The notes: generated by a model not told the origin, from the letters alone. 64,000 nt of DNA from Volutella citrinella (GCA_034401135.1 JAWZSP010000007.1:3038001-3102000); one strand, 5' to 3'. Counted from the first letter of the stretch, positions 1 to 11,041 are shown. Made by a program: numbers and translations.

Positions 1-469
1 GCGTCCTCCGCCCCGACTTGATCGTCAAGAGTACGCCCTCCCGAGCTCGCGCGCTTCCATCCTTCAGGAACTAACAGCAGCAGACATTGTTCCCGTCATT
101 ATGGCTGGTATCATTGGTATCTACGGTCTCGTCGTTTCCGTCCTTATCTCCGACGGCCTCAAGCAGCACGTTCCCCTGTACACCAGCTTCATCCAGTTCG
201 GCGCCGGTCTCTCCGTCGGTCTCGCCGGTCTTGCCGCCGGTTTCGCCATTGGTATTGTTGGTGACGCTGGTGTCCGCGGAACTGCCCAGCAGCCCCGTCT
301 CTTCGTTGGAATGATTCTTATTCTCATTTTCGCCGAAGTCCTGGGTAGGTCGAAATGGCAATGCAGCTTTTGAACCTTTCGCTAACCTTAATCAGGTCTG
401 TACGGTCTCATTGTTGCCCTGCTCATGAACTCCAAGGCCAATGTCGATGCCAAGTGCACCTATGACTAA
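1..469 (+). CDS. vma3: V-type H+-ATPase proteolipid subunit c (3' part)
   Basis: This is the C-terminal part of the 16-kDa proteolipid that forms the rotating c-ring of the vacuolar proton pump. Three exon pieces are visible: 1-30, 84-344 and 396-469. The first reads VLRPDLIVK and joins across a 53-nt intron (branch CTAAC at 71-75) to [21 protein letters not shown] second intron (345-395, branch GCTAAC) joins EVLG to [10 protein letters not shown]. The protein ends CTYD. Hydrophobic helices fill most of the segment, including the Gly-rich helix [20 protein letters not shown] and the helix [20 protein letters not shown], whose FAE glutamate is the expected proton-carrying residue. The start codon and N-terminal helices lie left of the window. 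Conservation is very high, so the identity is secure. The gene converges on erg4. Confidence 0.95.
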
Positions 470-1527
470 AGAAACAACACAACGGGACGTGTCTGGAAGG
501 CAGCTTGACAACTGCTGATTACTTCACCCGCACGGGCTGCTCTCTCCAGCACGGTACACAATTTTTCAAGGCACGACAGAAGCTCGGCTGTTTCTTGGTG
601 TCACAGCTTGGCGCGTAACGATGCGCAAGTGACTCAACTTGGGTGCTGGCTTCGGCGACTGCCAAGCGCCTTTAGGCGGGTGCGCTGGAACGGTAATCGA
701 TGGATTCGGGGGAAAGGTGTGAACGGTTTTTTATGTACAATAGTACCAACATGCGTGTTATTCTGTGGGTGGCTTCACATCATAGACGGTGAAGGGGACC
801 AAGTATCTAGTGTACGGTACTCTGTCGCTAATATCTCTTCCACAAGACACTGTGCTTTGTGACTGACCGTGGATGCGTGCTGCTTTATTGTAGGCCGAGG
901 AGCTGATACCGAGTACCAGTAGTTGAAAAGGGGCGATTGCGCTCGAAGTCATGCTCACCATGCGTATATCTCGCTAGTTGTAGGGGTCAAGGGGGTTATC
1001 TCAAACCGTGAGAAGCTATTGAACCAATTAAGGACGCCTTGCCAAGCGAACCCAAGCGCCATCGACTGGTGTTGAGTTCTTCATCTGTATCTGAACCAGC
1101 ACGGGAGAATCTCAGGACATTGGAGCGTAGACTTTCCATGTGCTTGGTGACTGCGTTGCGATGTGCCAGGTTCATAATCATGCAGCAATAAAAGTCTTTA
1201 TTAGTATTATAGCATCCAACTCTTACCCGGCCAAGGCCCACGAAGATAATATGAGAATGTATGATAAAAATATCCCCACATTCCCACCTTTTTACGCAAC
1301 CAGCTCCAAGCAGCATCTTTTGTAGCATCCCCAGTGTCAACAATTCTCCGTTTTAAATGCTCCTTGTCTACACCTCAACCTAGGACACCAAACCCCTAAT
1401 TTCCCCGTGCGCACGTCCGAATCGCGTCGTAAATGTGCGAGGGGTAATATATACAGACGAAGCAACGAGCAGACCCCTTGGAATGTTAAAAGGTATAAGG
1501 GGCGTCTCCATGTCTGTCACATGTATA
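470..1527. other. Intergenic, convergent vma3 / erg4
   Basis: About 1.06 kb between the stop codons of two convergent genes, presumably holding both 3' untranslated regions. The open frames here are short and of random composition. I see no gene, repeat or RNA. Confidence 0.6.
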
Positions 1528-3557
1528 TTAAATGACGTACTTTCAAAAGTTAGCACACGGCACACAAGATGTTCAACAGTCGAGAAAACTCACAGGGATG
1601 AAGAGGTAAGGGACCCGACGCTCGTACTCGCGCCAACCCTCGCCGTACTTCTGGCGGCAGCGCTGAATATCTCGGGCGGCACGGTGAGCGATCATGCAGC
1701 AAAAGAAAACAGGGTAGAACCAAGGGAATGGGCTCCTGTGAAGCTGGTCAGCATTCGTCATCTTCGCCAAGGGCAGCTTGCTGCTTACTGGAATCCGGTG
1801 ATGAGGCCCCAGGAGACGGAGAACCAAATGTCGGCGGTGTAGTGAATCTTGCGGGCCAAGCCATACCAGCCATCAACCAGGATAACGCCCCGTGGGGTAG
1901 TGATGGTCTTGGGGTTGTGGACAGTCTGCCAGGGCACTTGAGGGAACGTCTTGCGCCAAACAACCTGGCCCCTCTCCATAGCACGGAAGCGGTTCTTCTG
2001 GCTGTTGCAGCTGTCCCAGACCCAGTACCAGAACAGGTAGGCAATGTAGAAGACAGCCAGTGCCGCGCGGTTCCAGCGGTAGGTGTCTGGGTGGTGGTTG
2101 GCAAGGTAGATGGTGCAGTGGCAGTATGAAAGCGGCACACCAGCCAGGTTCCAGAAGATGAGCATGAAGCCCCACTTCTCATAGTACATATCCCTGGATG
2201 CCAGTGTTAGCTGAGATGTATGTTTTGGAAGACATCGATTGCTACGTCGGACTTACCAAGTAGGGATGATGAGCTCCTCGCCCTTGGCGCAGGCATTGGC
2301 GTACAGGAAGTGGGCCATGACGACGAACCAGACCTCGCCAGATACATAGCCGTACTGCTCATACTGACGAGCAGCAGCTCCCAGGCTAAGGATGAGGAGG
2401 AAGTACCAAGGCATGCGGATCTCGCAGAACATCTTGAAGTCGAGAATGCCGAACATGCGGGGATTCAACTCAGCGCCCATGAAGAAGTCGTAGATGAAGT
2501 AGCCCGTCATGCGGTGCTGCTTGCCGCGCCAGATAGCAGAGAAGTAGGCGACAATGGCTACGACGTAGCCGCTGATGATGGCGACGGACAGGATGGGCCC
2601 GAAGTAGTCAATGGCGTTGTACAGGGGCCAGAGACCAGAAAAGTGAAGACCGGCTAGGACGGCCAGAGTGGTGTAGAGACTGACGTAGGCGTTGCAGAAG
2701 TAGGGGAGCTGCTTGCCGCCCTCGTGAGGAAGCGGCTTGCCGTAGCCCCAGACTCCGGGGAGGAGACAATAACAAGCGCCCTCGAAAATGAGGTAGGACC
2801 AGTACCAGGCGAAGACCTTGACGCTGGGGAAAGCACCAGTATAGACGAGGTTGACAAGATGGGCGCCAAAGTCGGACCAGGACTGACCAGGGGCTCGGGT
2901 AGGGATCTTGCCATCATAGTAGGTGGCGCCAATCCACATGTACCACATGAGAATGGGGAAGAGAACCATCATGAAACCGGTTCCAATGGATCCACCAAAC
3001 TCGAACTCTCCAGAGTAGTCGACCTTGGGGTCCTGGCCAGGGCGCCAGCCGTCAATGACCTGGTCATCGCTATTGGCGGCGGGCTTCTCAGCGGACTCTT
3101 CCTTGGCGTGTCCATTGGTATGGCCGTTGGTATGGCCGTTGGTGTGGCCGTTGGTGTGGCCGTTGGTGTGGCCGTTGGTACGCTTGGTGGCCGCCATGTC
3201 TTCCACCGGGGGCTGTTGAGGCTCGTCTTCGTCGAGATGCTCGGTGAACTTTGCGGTGCGACGACGAACCGGGCGAGCGCGGGCAGTGGCCTCGGTGGCG
3301 GAGCTGTCGTTCTCGGGGTCTGAAGGGGGGAAGGAAGATTGACGACGGCTTGTGCGACGAGCAGGCGTCTCTATCATGCCCTCGAAGAGCTCTTTCTTCC
3401 TATGGCCACGGACGGTTGTTAGTTGAGGGGTAATTGCAAGACCAGCCGTCGGCGCCAACGGTAGCTGCTACCGACCAGCTTCAACTCGGGCAGGAGGTTG
3501 AGGAGGCTGAGGGCATACGAACCTAGGCGTTTGGCGTAGCGAATATCTCGATGACAT
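1528..3557 (-). CDS. erg4: Delta(24(24(1)))-sterol reductase (C-24(28) sterol reductase)
   Basis: It catalyses the last step of ergosterol synthesis, NADPH-dependent reduction of the C24(28) double bond, in the ER membrane. The model has five exons (3557-3523, 3399-2257, 2193-1789, 1735-1594, 1539-1528) giving 578 residues. The start [19 protein letters not shown] is restored by removing the 123-nt first intron. The frame beginning MAPTAGL inside that intron is not used. The N-terminal ~130 residues are polar, with Arg-rich patches and six TNGH repeats (about residues 86-109). Then come multiple membrane helices, the family motif GAELNPR, and the C-terminal signature with [22 protein letters not shown] and LFIP. 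The last exon codes only YVI and the stop, matching the usual family end. The upstream region holds a box array containing TATACGAA. ERG24 is a related family, but the C-terminus fits ERG4. Confidence 0.95.
3109..3180 (-). repeat. In-frame 12-bp tandem repeat coding TNGH, six copies
   Basis: Six 12-bp units (CCGTTGGTGTGG type on the + strand) within erg4 exon 2. They code a polar Thr-Asn-Gly-His repeat in the cytosolic N-terminal tail before the first membrane helix. The units differ mainly at one synonymous position (GTG/GTA), so the array expanded recently or is kept homogeneous. Confidence 0.9.
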
Positions 3558-6500
3558 GATGGCGGCTCGAGGACGGGGCCTTTATATGTGTAAGTTTCGC
3601 ATCAAAGGAGGGATAAGAAGAAGTAGCTGGCGCTACACGAGGCGTGTGTGCAGAGCAAGTGGAGAATAGGTGTAGAAACAATGACGGCAGTCCAGCCAGC
3701 AGGTGGAGAAGAGCAATGCGAAGGCTCAATGCCAGCCCAAGCGCATCGTCAAGCCAGGCGAGGCAAAGCAAAGCCTCGAGCAGTTGCGAAGCCGCCACCG
3801 ACAAGGGAGAGAAATGGAGACGGGTGCAAGAGGACGCGGGGAGGGGGGTGCGAGTTACGCAGCAGGAGGCGGTGACAAGTTTTTGGTCAAAGTTGAGGCC
3901 ATGCTGGTTGGTCGTTGCGAGCACCCAGGATGCGATGCAATGTGTGCGCAGCGCACACCACCTTCGAGCCGTGTCGCTAGTAGTGCAGAGGAGGAGACGG
4001 AGAGAACAAGGTACTTGCCTGCTACACAATTGGCGTGTCCCGGTCAAGAGGCGTCGGGTGCGTATGCCACAGCGGAGGAAAGAGGACGAAGAGGATGCCG
4101 TCGTCGTGCAGGAGTGAGTGCGCCGAGGGGCAACTTGGGCAAAAGTTGCAAAGGGGTCCCGACGACGGCGACAACAACAAACAAGCGGCCCACGACTGGT
4201 TGGTTGGCGCTGCGGTGCGGCGCAAGGGTACACCACCGGGAGGTACTAGCCCAGTATCCAGAGCCCAGTAGTCCAGGGGCTGGCGTACCGGAGGCGCCCG
4301 CCAGCGTGGGTGAAAGCGGACGGGACGACATGGATTGGCCTTTCTAGTGGCCCCCTCCCGTCCATCCACTGCCGCCCACGCCAATATTCGCGAGCGCATG
4401 TAATTAAGGTACCTCAACTATTGCGACTTTATTGTAACGTGCAGATGCGGCCCAACAAGAGGCCGGGCATTCGAGGGCAGAAGCCATCACCAAGCCACGT
4501 CAACTGTCGAGATGACTGGATTTCCCTCCAAAGCCCTCAATCTACTACCTACTGACCGCCGGCCCGATCACACTCAAGCACAATGCTTCCGGGTCGGCAC
4601 CGAGCATCGCCAGTCGATCCTGCACAGTAATTTGCCCCGGTGGGCCGTTGGTACTTTGGCACCGGAGCACAGGACGACAAGGGAGCCGCGGCGAATTACA
4701 GCGACTCATAGCCCAGCACCCATCAGCGACAGCACATCCGCCCGCCATGATTGGCCAGCCTTAACTGGAATCCGGGGCGCGATCAGCTCGTACTCGGATC
4801 CGTTGTCCAGTGGCGCCCACCCGTCTTCATCTCCCTCCACAAAACGGTCTTCGGGAGCAGCACCCTGCGCTGTTCCGCCAATCCCATTCTCCCCGTCACC
4901 ACCTGTGGGGCTCTTGCTATACGAAACTTGCAGGACAAGATCCCGCTAGCCCGCATTCGCTAGACCACCTTGACCACCTCAGCACGAGAGCACAAACCAC
5001 TAATTTAATTACAAGCAACAAGTTGTGACGTTCAGCAAGCGGTCTTTCGCTGCATGTCATGGCTGAGCAGCCAAAGGCTCAAATCCACCCCCTGTGATTA
5101 CACGGTAGCTGGCCTCTGTCCCTGCCAGTGGGGCTTTGCTACACGAAACGTGCATGAAGCCAAGCTTGTTCCCCCACAAACCTTGGTCTCACACCCAAGC
5201 CCTGCCGGTTCACAAACCTCGAAATGCCCGCTTTTGACCTTCTTTACACGACACATTTGGCTAGTGCATCCGATAACAGTCCCTGACAAGTTGATTCCCA
5301 GGCCTGCGGCTCATTGCTATACGAATCGTGCATGACAGATCGACTAGCTCATTGCGTGAGGCCAAGAACTCACCTCCAAACCGTCTCCATCTGGCGCCGT
5401 CATCATGGCTCCGGGCTCCATATCCCAAGCTTGCCCTCGTTTCATCTCCTGCTTTGTGGGGTTTTGCTATACGAATTGTGCATGAAGCTTCGATCAACGC
5501 GCCACCTCCCGCAAACCATGACTCCCCCTTGTCTCCCCGATGCGGAGCAGTGATGCAACGCCTTGGTGTTTTCTCCGGCACTCCCTTAACTCTACCACGC
5601 CCGTCCTTGTGGAGTTTTGCTATACGAATCGTGCATGGCCAAGCATTTTTGGAACTTGTTAGGGCTGGCCTAGCTCGGGATCTGGTACGGGTTTGACATG
5701 TCTACCACGTCTTGTCCTGTTCCTCCTGGTCCTGGAACGCCGAGGCCGCCCAGTACATAGTACATCTTGGGACGAGACCACCCCAAGTTTCTCTTTCCAG
5801 ACACCCCCTGCGGAGACTTGCTATACGAATTGTACATGAGCCTAGTCCCCGTCCTCTGGAGTTCTACTCTCTCATCAAGCGCGCGCCGGACATCACGGGC
5901 CCCGAACCTCCGAAACCCTCATCAAGCATCGCCAGATAGTCGTGAAGCAGGATTCGCATGCTCCTCTTCATCCGCCACCTGAACAGGGCACTTCGTTTTC
6001 AAGCCCACCGTTCACTATTGATACACCCAGTAGACCAGTTGCATCGGCTGAATACATGTCCGAGCGGCGTCGTCAGCCAAGTCTAAGCCTCGAACCGTCA
6101 AACATCGAGACGCCCCGACCAGGTTTCCTATACGGTCGCCGCACCACTACCGTAGCTGGAGATGGCCTACATCGTTCGATATGTAACAGTGACTCAACGG
6201 ACAAGTACAGGTGGCATGCGCCATGAAGCCTCCTCCCGTCGATGACCCAGTTCGTACAACCGGAACAATCCAGGAGGAGCTTGTGGGTACTTGCGGTGAA
6301 TCGACAGATTACGAGGCATAGAGGGGCATCATTTTCTCCCCGAAGAAGCCCGAGAGAGCGAGAGCAATCTTCGGTTGCGTAATGATATAGCGTACGCAGT
6401 ATCATGATGCTTGCGCGTGGGGGAGGGTGAGTGCATCACCCAACAGTTTCTGACAAGGCAGCCGTTCCAGGCTCATCTGTCGTCCGCAACTGAGTAGTAT

Positions 6501-7079
6501 TACAAGATACAACAGGAGTGGCCCTAGCAGTGGCAGTGAAATCACGCAAAGAATACAACGTGATGAAGGGCGTTAGGCATGAAAGCCAGCGGTCGACGCC
6601 CTCTTCCCCCGCCGCAACCTAGCCGCGATGCTGCCCCGGGACAAGGAGGTCTCCCTGCTGGTCCTGTCGTATGCCTGGGACTTCAACTCGTCGACGAACA
6701 CCACCGCGCTGCAGTGCTGCGCAATGTCAGGGGTTTCGTGTCAGGTTCCCAGATTTACCCAGTCAGTAACAACCATCACAATATACCTGCCCACGAGAAA
6801 CGAAAAAATACATCGAAACAACGAGCACCGCGCACACATGGCATTTGACTGTTGACAGTCCAATTCTATCATGTTGAATTTAAGTTGATATCTCGCTAAT
6901 GGTTGAATTACAAGCCCAAAATGTCCCGCCACCCAAACACCCCTGCATTTGTGCACCTTGTATGTTGTTGAACATGCGGCATGCCGTCCATCGCCTGACC
7001 AATCCACGATCCCGTCGTTGAGTCGAGTGCAAATATTTCAAATCGGACAATGGCTGGGTAGTTACACTACCAAGCTAAA
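3558..7079. other. 3.5-kb intergenic region, erg4 promoter side / ade3 3' side
   Basis: Both flanking genes are on the minus strand, so this holds the erg4 promoter and the ade3 3' UTR. The only clear structure is the six-copy box array at 4914-5837 (listed separately). Open frames at 3523-4236 (-), 3703-4347 (+) and 4512-4949 (+) have no recognisable domain and look like chance frames in GC-rich sequence. Confidence 0.6.
4914..5837 (+). repeat. Array of six conserved ~20-bp boxes, 150-222 bp apart
   Basis: Six same-strand boxes start at 4914, 5136, 5314, 5464, 5617 and 5818. The consensus is TTGCTATACGAATYGTGCAT. Copies 3, 4 and 5 match it exactly; copies 6, 2 and 1 have one, two and three differences. 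Similarity extends some 10 bases left (CTGTGGGG-like) and a few right (GAAGC). Spacings are 222, 178, 150, 153 and 201 bp, and the sequence between boxes is otherwise diverged. The centre holds an imperfect dyad, ACGA-A-TCGT. A weak possible seventh copy (TTTCCTATACGGTCG) lies at 6124-6138. In one frame the boxes read (W/R)(G/S/R)(F/L/I)AIRIVH(E/D/G), and copies 3-5 share one open frame (about 5292-5696). The element may be a protein-binding site, a small RNA hairpin or a decayed coding repeat; I cannot decide. Confidence 0.85.
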
Positions 7080-8086
7080 TTAGAAGAGGCCGTCGATTTC
7101 TCCCGTCTCGGTGTCGACATCGACGTTCAGATAGCCGGGTGCAGTGGGCAGACCAGGGATCGTCTGAATGTCAGCAGCCAGCGCGTACCTGTGTATTCAT
7201 CAGCATCAAATCAACCAATCGCTTGCCATACTACTCACAAGTAACCGGCGCCCGCAGCCATGCGGACATCACGGATTGGGACCGTGAAGCCCGTGGGCGC
7301 ACCCTTCAGATCAGGGTCGTGCGAGAGCGAATACTGGGTCTTGGCGACGCAGATGGGCAGGTTACCGTAGCCTTGTCGGGTGTATGTGTCCACCTTCTTC
7401 TGGGCCAGCTCGCTGAACTCAACGCTAGCGGCACCGTACATCTTCTGGCCGATGGCCTCGATGCGTTGATGCACGCTGCCATCAAGATCGTATGTCAACT
7501 TGAGCTCCTTGGGCTTCTCGCTGGCAGCAATGACTCCCTTGGCGAGGTCAACGGCACCAGCACCGCCCTCAGCCCAGTGGTTGGCCAGGATAGCATCCTC
7601 AGCGCCAGCAGCAATGGCCTCCTCGCGGACAACGGCGATTTCAGCGTCGGTGTCGCTAGAGAACTTGTTGATGGCAACAACAACAGGGATGCCAAAGGAC
7701 TTGGCATTGGCAATGTGCTTCTTCAGGTTGACACAGCCAGCGCGGAGGATGTCAACATTCTCCTCCTTGTACACGGGGTTGAGGGGAGCGCCAGGGGTAA
7801 TGGGAGGACCACCGCCGTGGACCTTGAGAGCTCGGATCGTCGCAACAACAACCACGACATCGGGGACAAGGCCAGATGTTCGGCACTTGATGTTGAAGAA
7901 CCGCTCGCCGCCCATGGTGAAGTCGAATCCGGCTTCGGTGACAACAAATCCGGCCTTCTCGTTGTGATCCTCATCAGGCTCTGTACCAGCGAGCTTCAGG
8001 GCGAGCTTATCGGCCAGGATACTGCTCTGGCCAATGCTGATGTTGGCGAAAGGACCAGCGTGAACAAAGACGGGAGTTCCCTCCAA

Positions 8087-8117
<31 letters not shown>

Positions 8118-10185
8118 CTCATGAGGGCCGTAAGAGCTCCGCCAGCGCCAATGTCGTCGCAGGTGACAGGGTCGCCGCTGCGGGAAGTGGCAACAACCAT
8201 GCGGCCGAGACGCTCTCGCATGTCGGCCAAGCTAGTGCTCAATGCAAGAATAGCCATACACTCACTGGCCACGGAAATGTCAAAGCCAGTCTCGCGAGTC
8301 TGGCCCTTCTCGGTGGGTGCAGTGCCCACGGTGATGCCACGGAGGTGGCGATCGTTGACATCCAGCACTCGTCGCCAAGTAATGGTCTCGGGGTCAATGT
8401 CAAGACGGGCAAATCGGTGAATCTCATCCTCGGTCAAGTCATCGGGGTTCGTCTTGTCAATGCCAAGCTTCTTCAAGCGGCGGAACATGACAGGGGCAAA
8501 CACTCGCTTGCCATTCTTGGCAGGGACCAGCCGCCTGTACAGAGGGCCGTCCTTTTGGGTGTTTTCGTGGAAGATGCGGGTTTCGATAGCAGCTGCAAGA
8601 AGGTTGTTGGCAGCAGTGATGGCATGGATGTCACCAGTCAAGTGCAGGTTGAACTCGTCCATGGGAATGACTTGGCTGTAGCCTCCACCAGCAGCGCCGC
8701 CCTTGATGCCGAAGGTAGGGCCCTGGCTGGGCTGTCTGACGTTTGCAAAGGTCAGACGTCCAACATGGGCTCCCAGGGCCTGTGCCAGGCCCATAGTAGT
8801 GGTAGACTTGCCCTCGCCGAGTGGTGTAGGGGTAATGCCGGTGACGACAACGTAGCGGCCGTTACGGCGGTGATCAAGCCTGCTGAGCAGGCTCAAGTCA
8901 ACCTTGGCCTTGTAAGCGCCAAATGGCTCCAGCTCATGAGGAGCAATGCCAATCTCAGCAGCAACACGGGTAATCTGCTTGGGGGTTTGGCCCCTTGAGA
9001 CAGCAATGTCCGAGGGCACAGGGTCCTGGAGCTTCAGAGGAAGGGGGACAATCTTCCTCTGCTTCTGGGACTCAAAGTAGAGAGTGGCGGCATCGACCAC
9101 GTTCTGCATCAGCATCGCAACAGTCATAGGGCCGACGCCGCCAGGAACGGGGGTAATGGCCGAGGCAACTTCGGCGGCGGCGGCATAGTCGACATCGCCC
9201 ACCAAGCGGTAGCCGGACTTCTTGGTCTCGTCAGGAACAAAGTTGGTCCCCACATCGATGACAACGCAGCCAGGCTTCAGCCACTCGCCCTTGATAAAGT
9301 AGGGCACGCCGATGGCGGCAACAACAACGTCGGCGGCCTTGAGGTAGTCCTGGAGATTGGCCGTCTTGGAGTGGCAGACGGTGACAGTAGCATCGGCATT
9401 GCGCAGAAGATAGCTGACGGGGCTGCCAACAATATCGCTTCGGCCAACAACAACAGCGCTCTTGCCAGACAGGTTGATGCCCGCCTCCTTAAGCAGGTGC
9501 ATGACACCCTTGGGGGTGCAGGGGACAAAGAGCGGCTTGCCACCCCTCTTGGCAAGCTCTCCGATGTTGCTCGTTCCAAAGCCATCGACATCCTTCTCGT
9601 CAGCAACAGCTGAAGTAATTGCATACTCAGAGATGTGCTTGGGGAGGGGAAGCTGGACCAGAAGACCGCTGACCACGGGGTCATTGTTCAGACGGCGAAT
9701 CTGGTCCAGGAGCTCAGGCTCCGAGATGGACTCGGGGTAGTGAAGCAATTCGCAGTCAATTCCAGCCTGGAGATTGCGGTTCGGGTCAGCAAATAGAATT
9801 CTGTCAGTAACAGAGTGGATGAATGGGCCTCACCTCTTGGGCCGCCTTGAGCTTCATCCGAACATAGGTGGCTGCGTGCGAGGGTCAGAGCTAGCTTTCA
9901 CGTGGATGGCGGGGCATGGGTTCACAAACAGGAATCAGAGCGATCGCCCACTACAAGCAGATTGAGTCAGCCAAGGCCTTGTAAAAGAGGATTGCCATGC
10001 CGTAGCACGATATGACATGCAGGAGGGGAGAGCTGTAGCGCCAGCTTAGGTCATGACTCACCTTGAATGATCTTGAGGCATGGCTTGTAGCGAGGGTTGA
10101 GCTTCTGCTTCTCGGCAATCTCAACACCCAGACGCTCCCGAATGCTCTTGGCAATGGCAGTGCCGTCTAGCTTGGTGGCACCCAT
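7080..10185 (-). CDS. ade3: Trifunctional C1-tetrahydrofolate synthase
   Basis: It interconverts one-carbon folates through methylene-THF dehydrogenase, methenyl-THF cyclohydrolase and formyl-THF synthetase, supplying purine, Met and dTMP synthesis. Five exons (10185-10062, 9950-9930, 9871-9834, 9766-7239, 7188-7080) give 939 residues, the usual length. Residues 1-310 are the dehydrogenase/cyclohydrolase domain, with [20 protein letters not shown] carrying the catalytic Tyr and Lys and [15 protein letters not shown] at the cofactor site. The rest is the synthetase domain with the ATP loop [11 protein letters not shown]. Exon 2 is only 21 nt and restores VGDRSDS; its donor is GTTTGT. The ATG at 10185 gives the cytosolic form MGATKLDG, but the frame stays open upstream with a presequence-like stretch. 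The gene is divergent from tif34, with TGAGTCA sites between them. Confidence 0.95.
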
Positions 10186-10269
10186 GGCTGCAATGGATGT
10201 GCTCAGCGGGCGTCTCTGGGGGAAATTCGCGTGTATCACTGCGCGTGCCCGACAAGTCGAGAGGTGCAA
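10186..10269 (-). other. Presequence-like frame directly upstream of the ade3 ATG
   Basis: The 28 codons before the ade3 ATG are open and in frame. They read from LHLSTCRARAVIHANF through PQRRPLSTSIAA into MGATKLDG. The stretch has five Arg, three His, several Ser/Thr and no acidic residue, plus an RRPLST motif resembling a mitochondrial processing site. It contains no ATG, only TTG, GTG, ATA and CTG near-cognate codons. The next in-frame ATG codons are much further upstream (one at 10680). A mitochondrial isoform could arise from near-cognate initiation or from an alternative 5' exon. This is inference. Confidence 0.45.
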
Positions 10270-11041
10270 TGATGAAGAACTGGTAGCTGGCGGCGACAGC
10301 GGGTCGGATTTGTATGCAAGGTGGGATGGCCTGGAAGGAGGGGCAGGTCGGAGGGCGGCACCGGCCACCCGCACACCGGGTGTGCTAGATTCGCACAACC
10401 GGAACCAGCTCCCCAGCGTGTGCGAATCTGTGTGCAAATCCCGACGTCCCAAATTCCGGGCCCATTCTATTTCGGCGGTTGTTCTAGGCAAGCCCGTCAA
10501 CGTGACCGGACGCGACAGGCGCCACAGGCACTCATCAGTTGCAAGAGGGCGTCGCAGTGACGGCATGCCGCATCTCGAAAAGGGCAAACGAAACGTCGTC
10601 AACAACAGCAACGACGTCCGCCCCGGCGGTTGCACCCGAGGTGATGGACGCGAGCCACAGAGACGTTGCATCGGGGCCATGTCCCCGGTGGGTGCAGCAC
10701 GCTGATTCTGCGCGGCTCAATCCGTTTGGTGGCCCCGAGATTCAGCCCTGGCCTCCCAATTGGGCTCTTGTTGTCTCGGGCGCTGCTGGACAAGTCCCCA
10801 ACCGGCAGTCGTAGAACCTGGGGAACCTTCAAAGCTGCTCCGCGATGGCTTCTCCGGGACTCAATTCGCTTTCCGTGTGCAGCAGAGTTTGCCTAGATGC
10901 GCGGGTGAGAGAATACCTGACGAACCAGCCAAACCCTAAGCTTCGTATGACTCCGAGACCCGCCGCCCCCAATGACTGACTAAACCAAAGAAGAAGAAAA
11001 AGAAGAAGACGACGAAGCAGACAACGGCTTTGTACAAGTTA

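Noticed and set aside
3400..3522. Alternative erg4 start [12 protein letters not shown]
   Set aside because: It lies inside a spliceable intron (GTTCGT donor, CTAAC branch, ATAG acceptor), and splicing restores the start [17 protein letters not shown], which I recall as typical of related fungal proteins.
3523..4236. 237-codon minus-strand frame overlapping the erg4 5' end
   Set aside because: Low-complexity Arg/Ser/Thr sequence with no domain; it overlaps the erg4 start exon and promoter.
4914..5837. loxP-like recombination sites, because the boxes contain TATACGAA
   Set aside because: Only half of one loxP arm is matched. The opposite arm and an 8-bp spacer are missing, and no recombinase gene is near.
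4914..5837. RiPP precursor with repeated core peptides
   Set aside because: The repeated peptide is ~50-74 codons apart, stops and a frame shift intervene, and there is no signal peptide, no Kex2 sites between repeats and no tailoring genes nearby.
7139..8998. 619-codon plus-strand frame antisense to ade3
   Set aside because: It mirrors the highly biased coding strand of ade3 and has no family resemblance.
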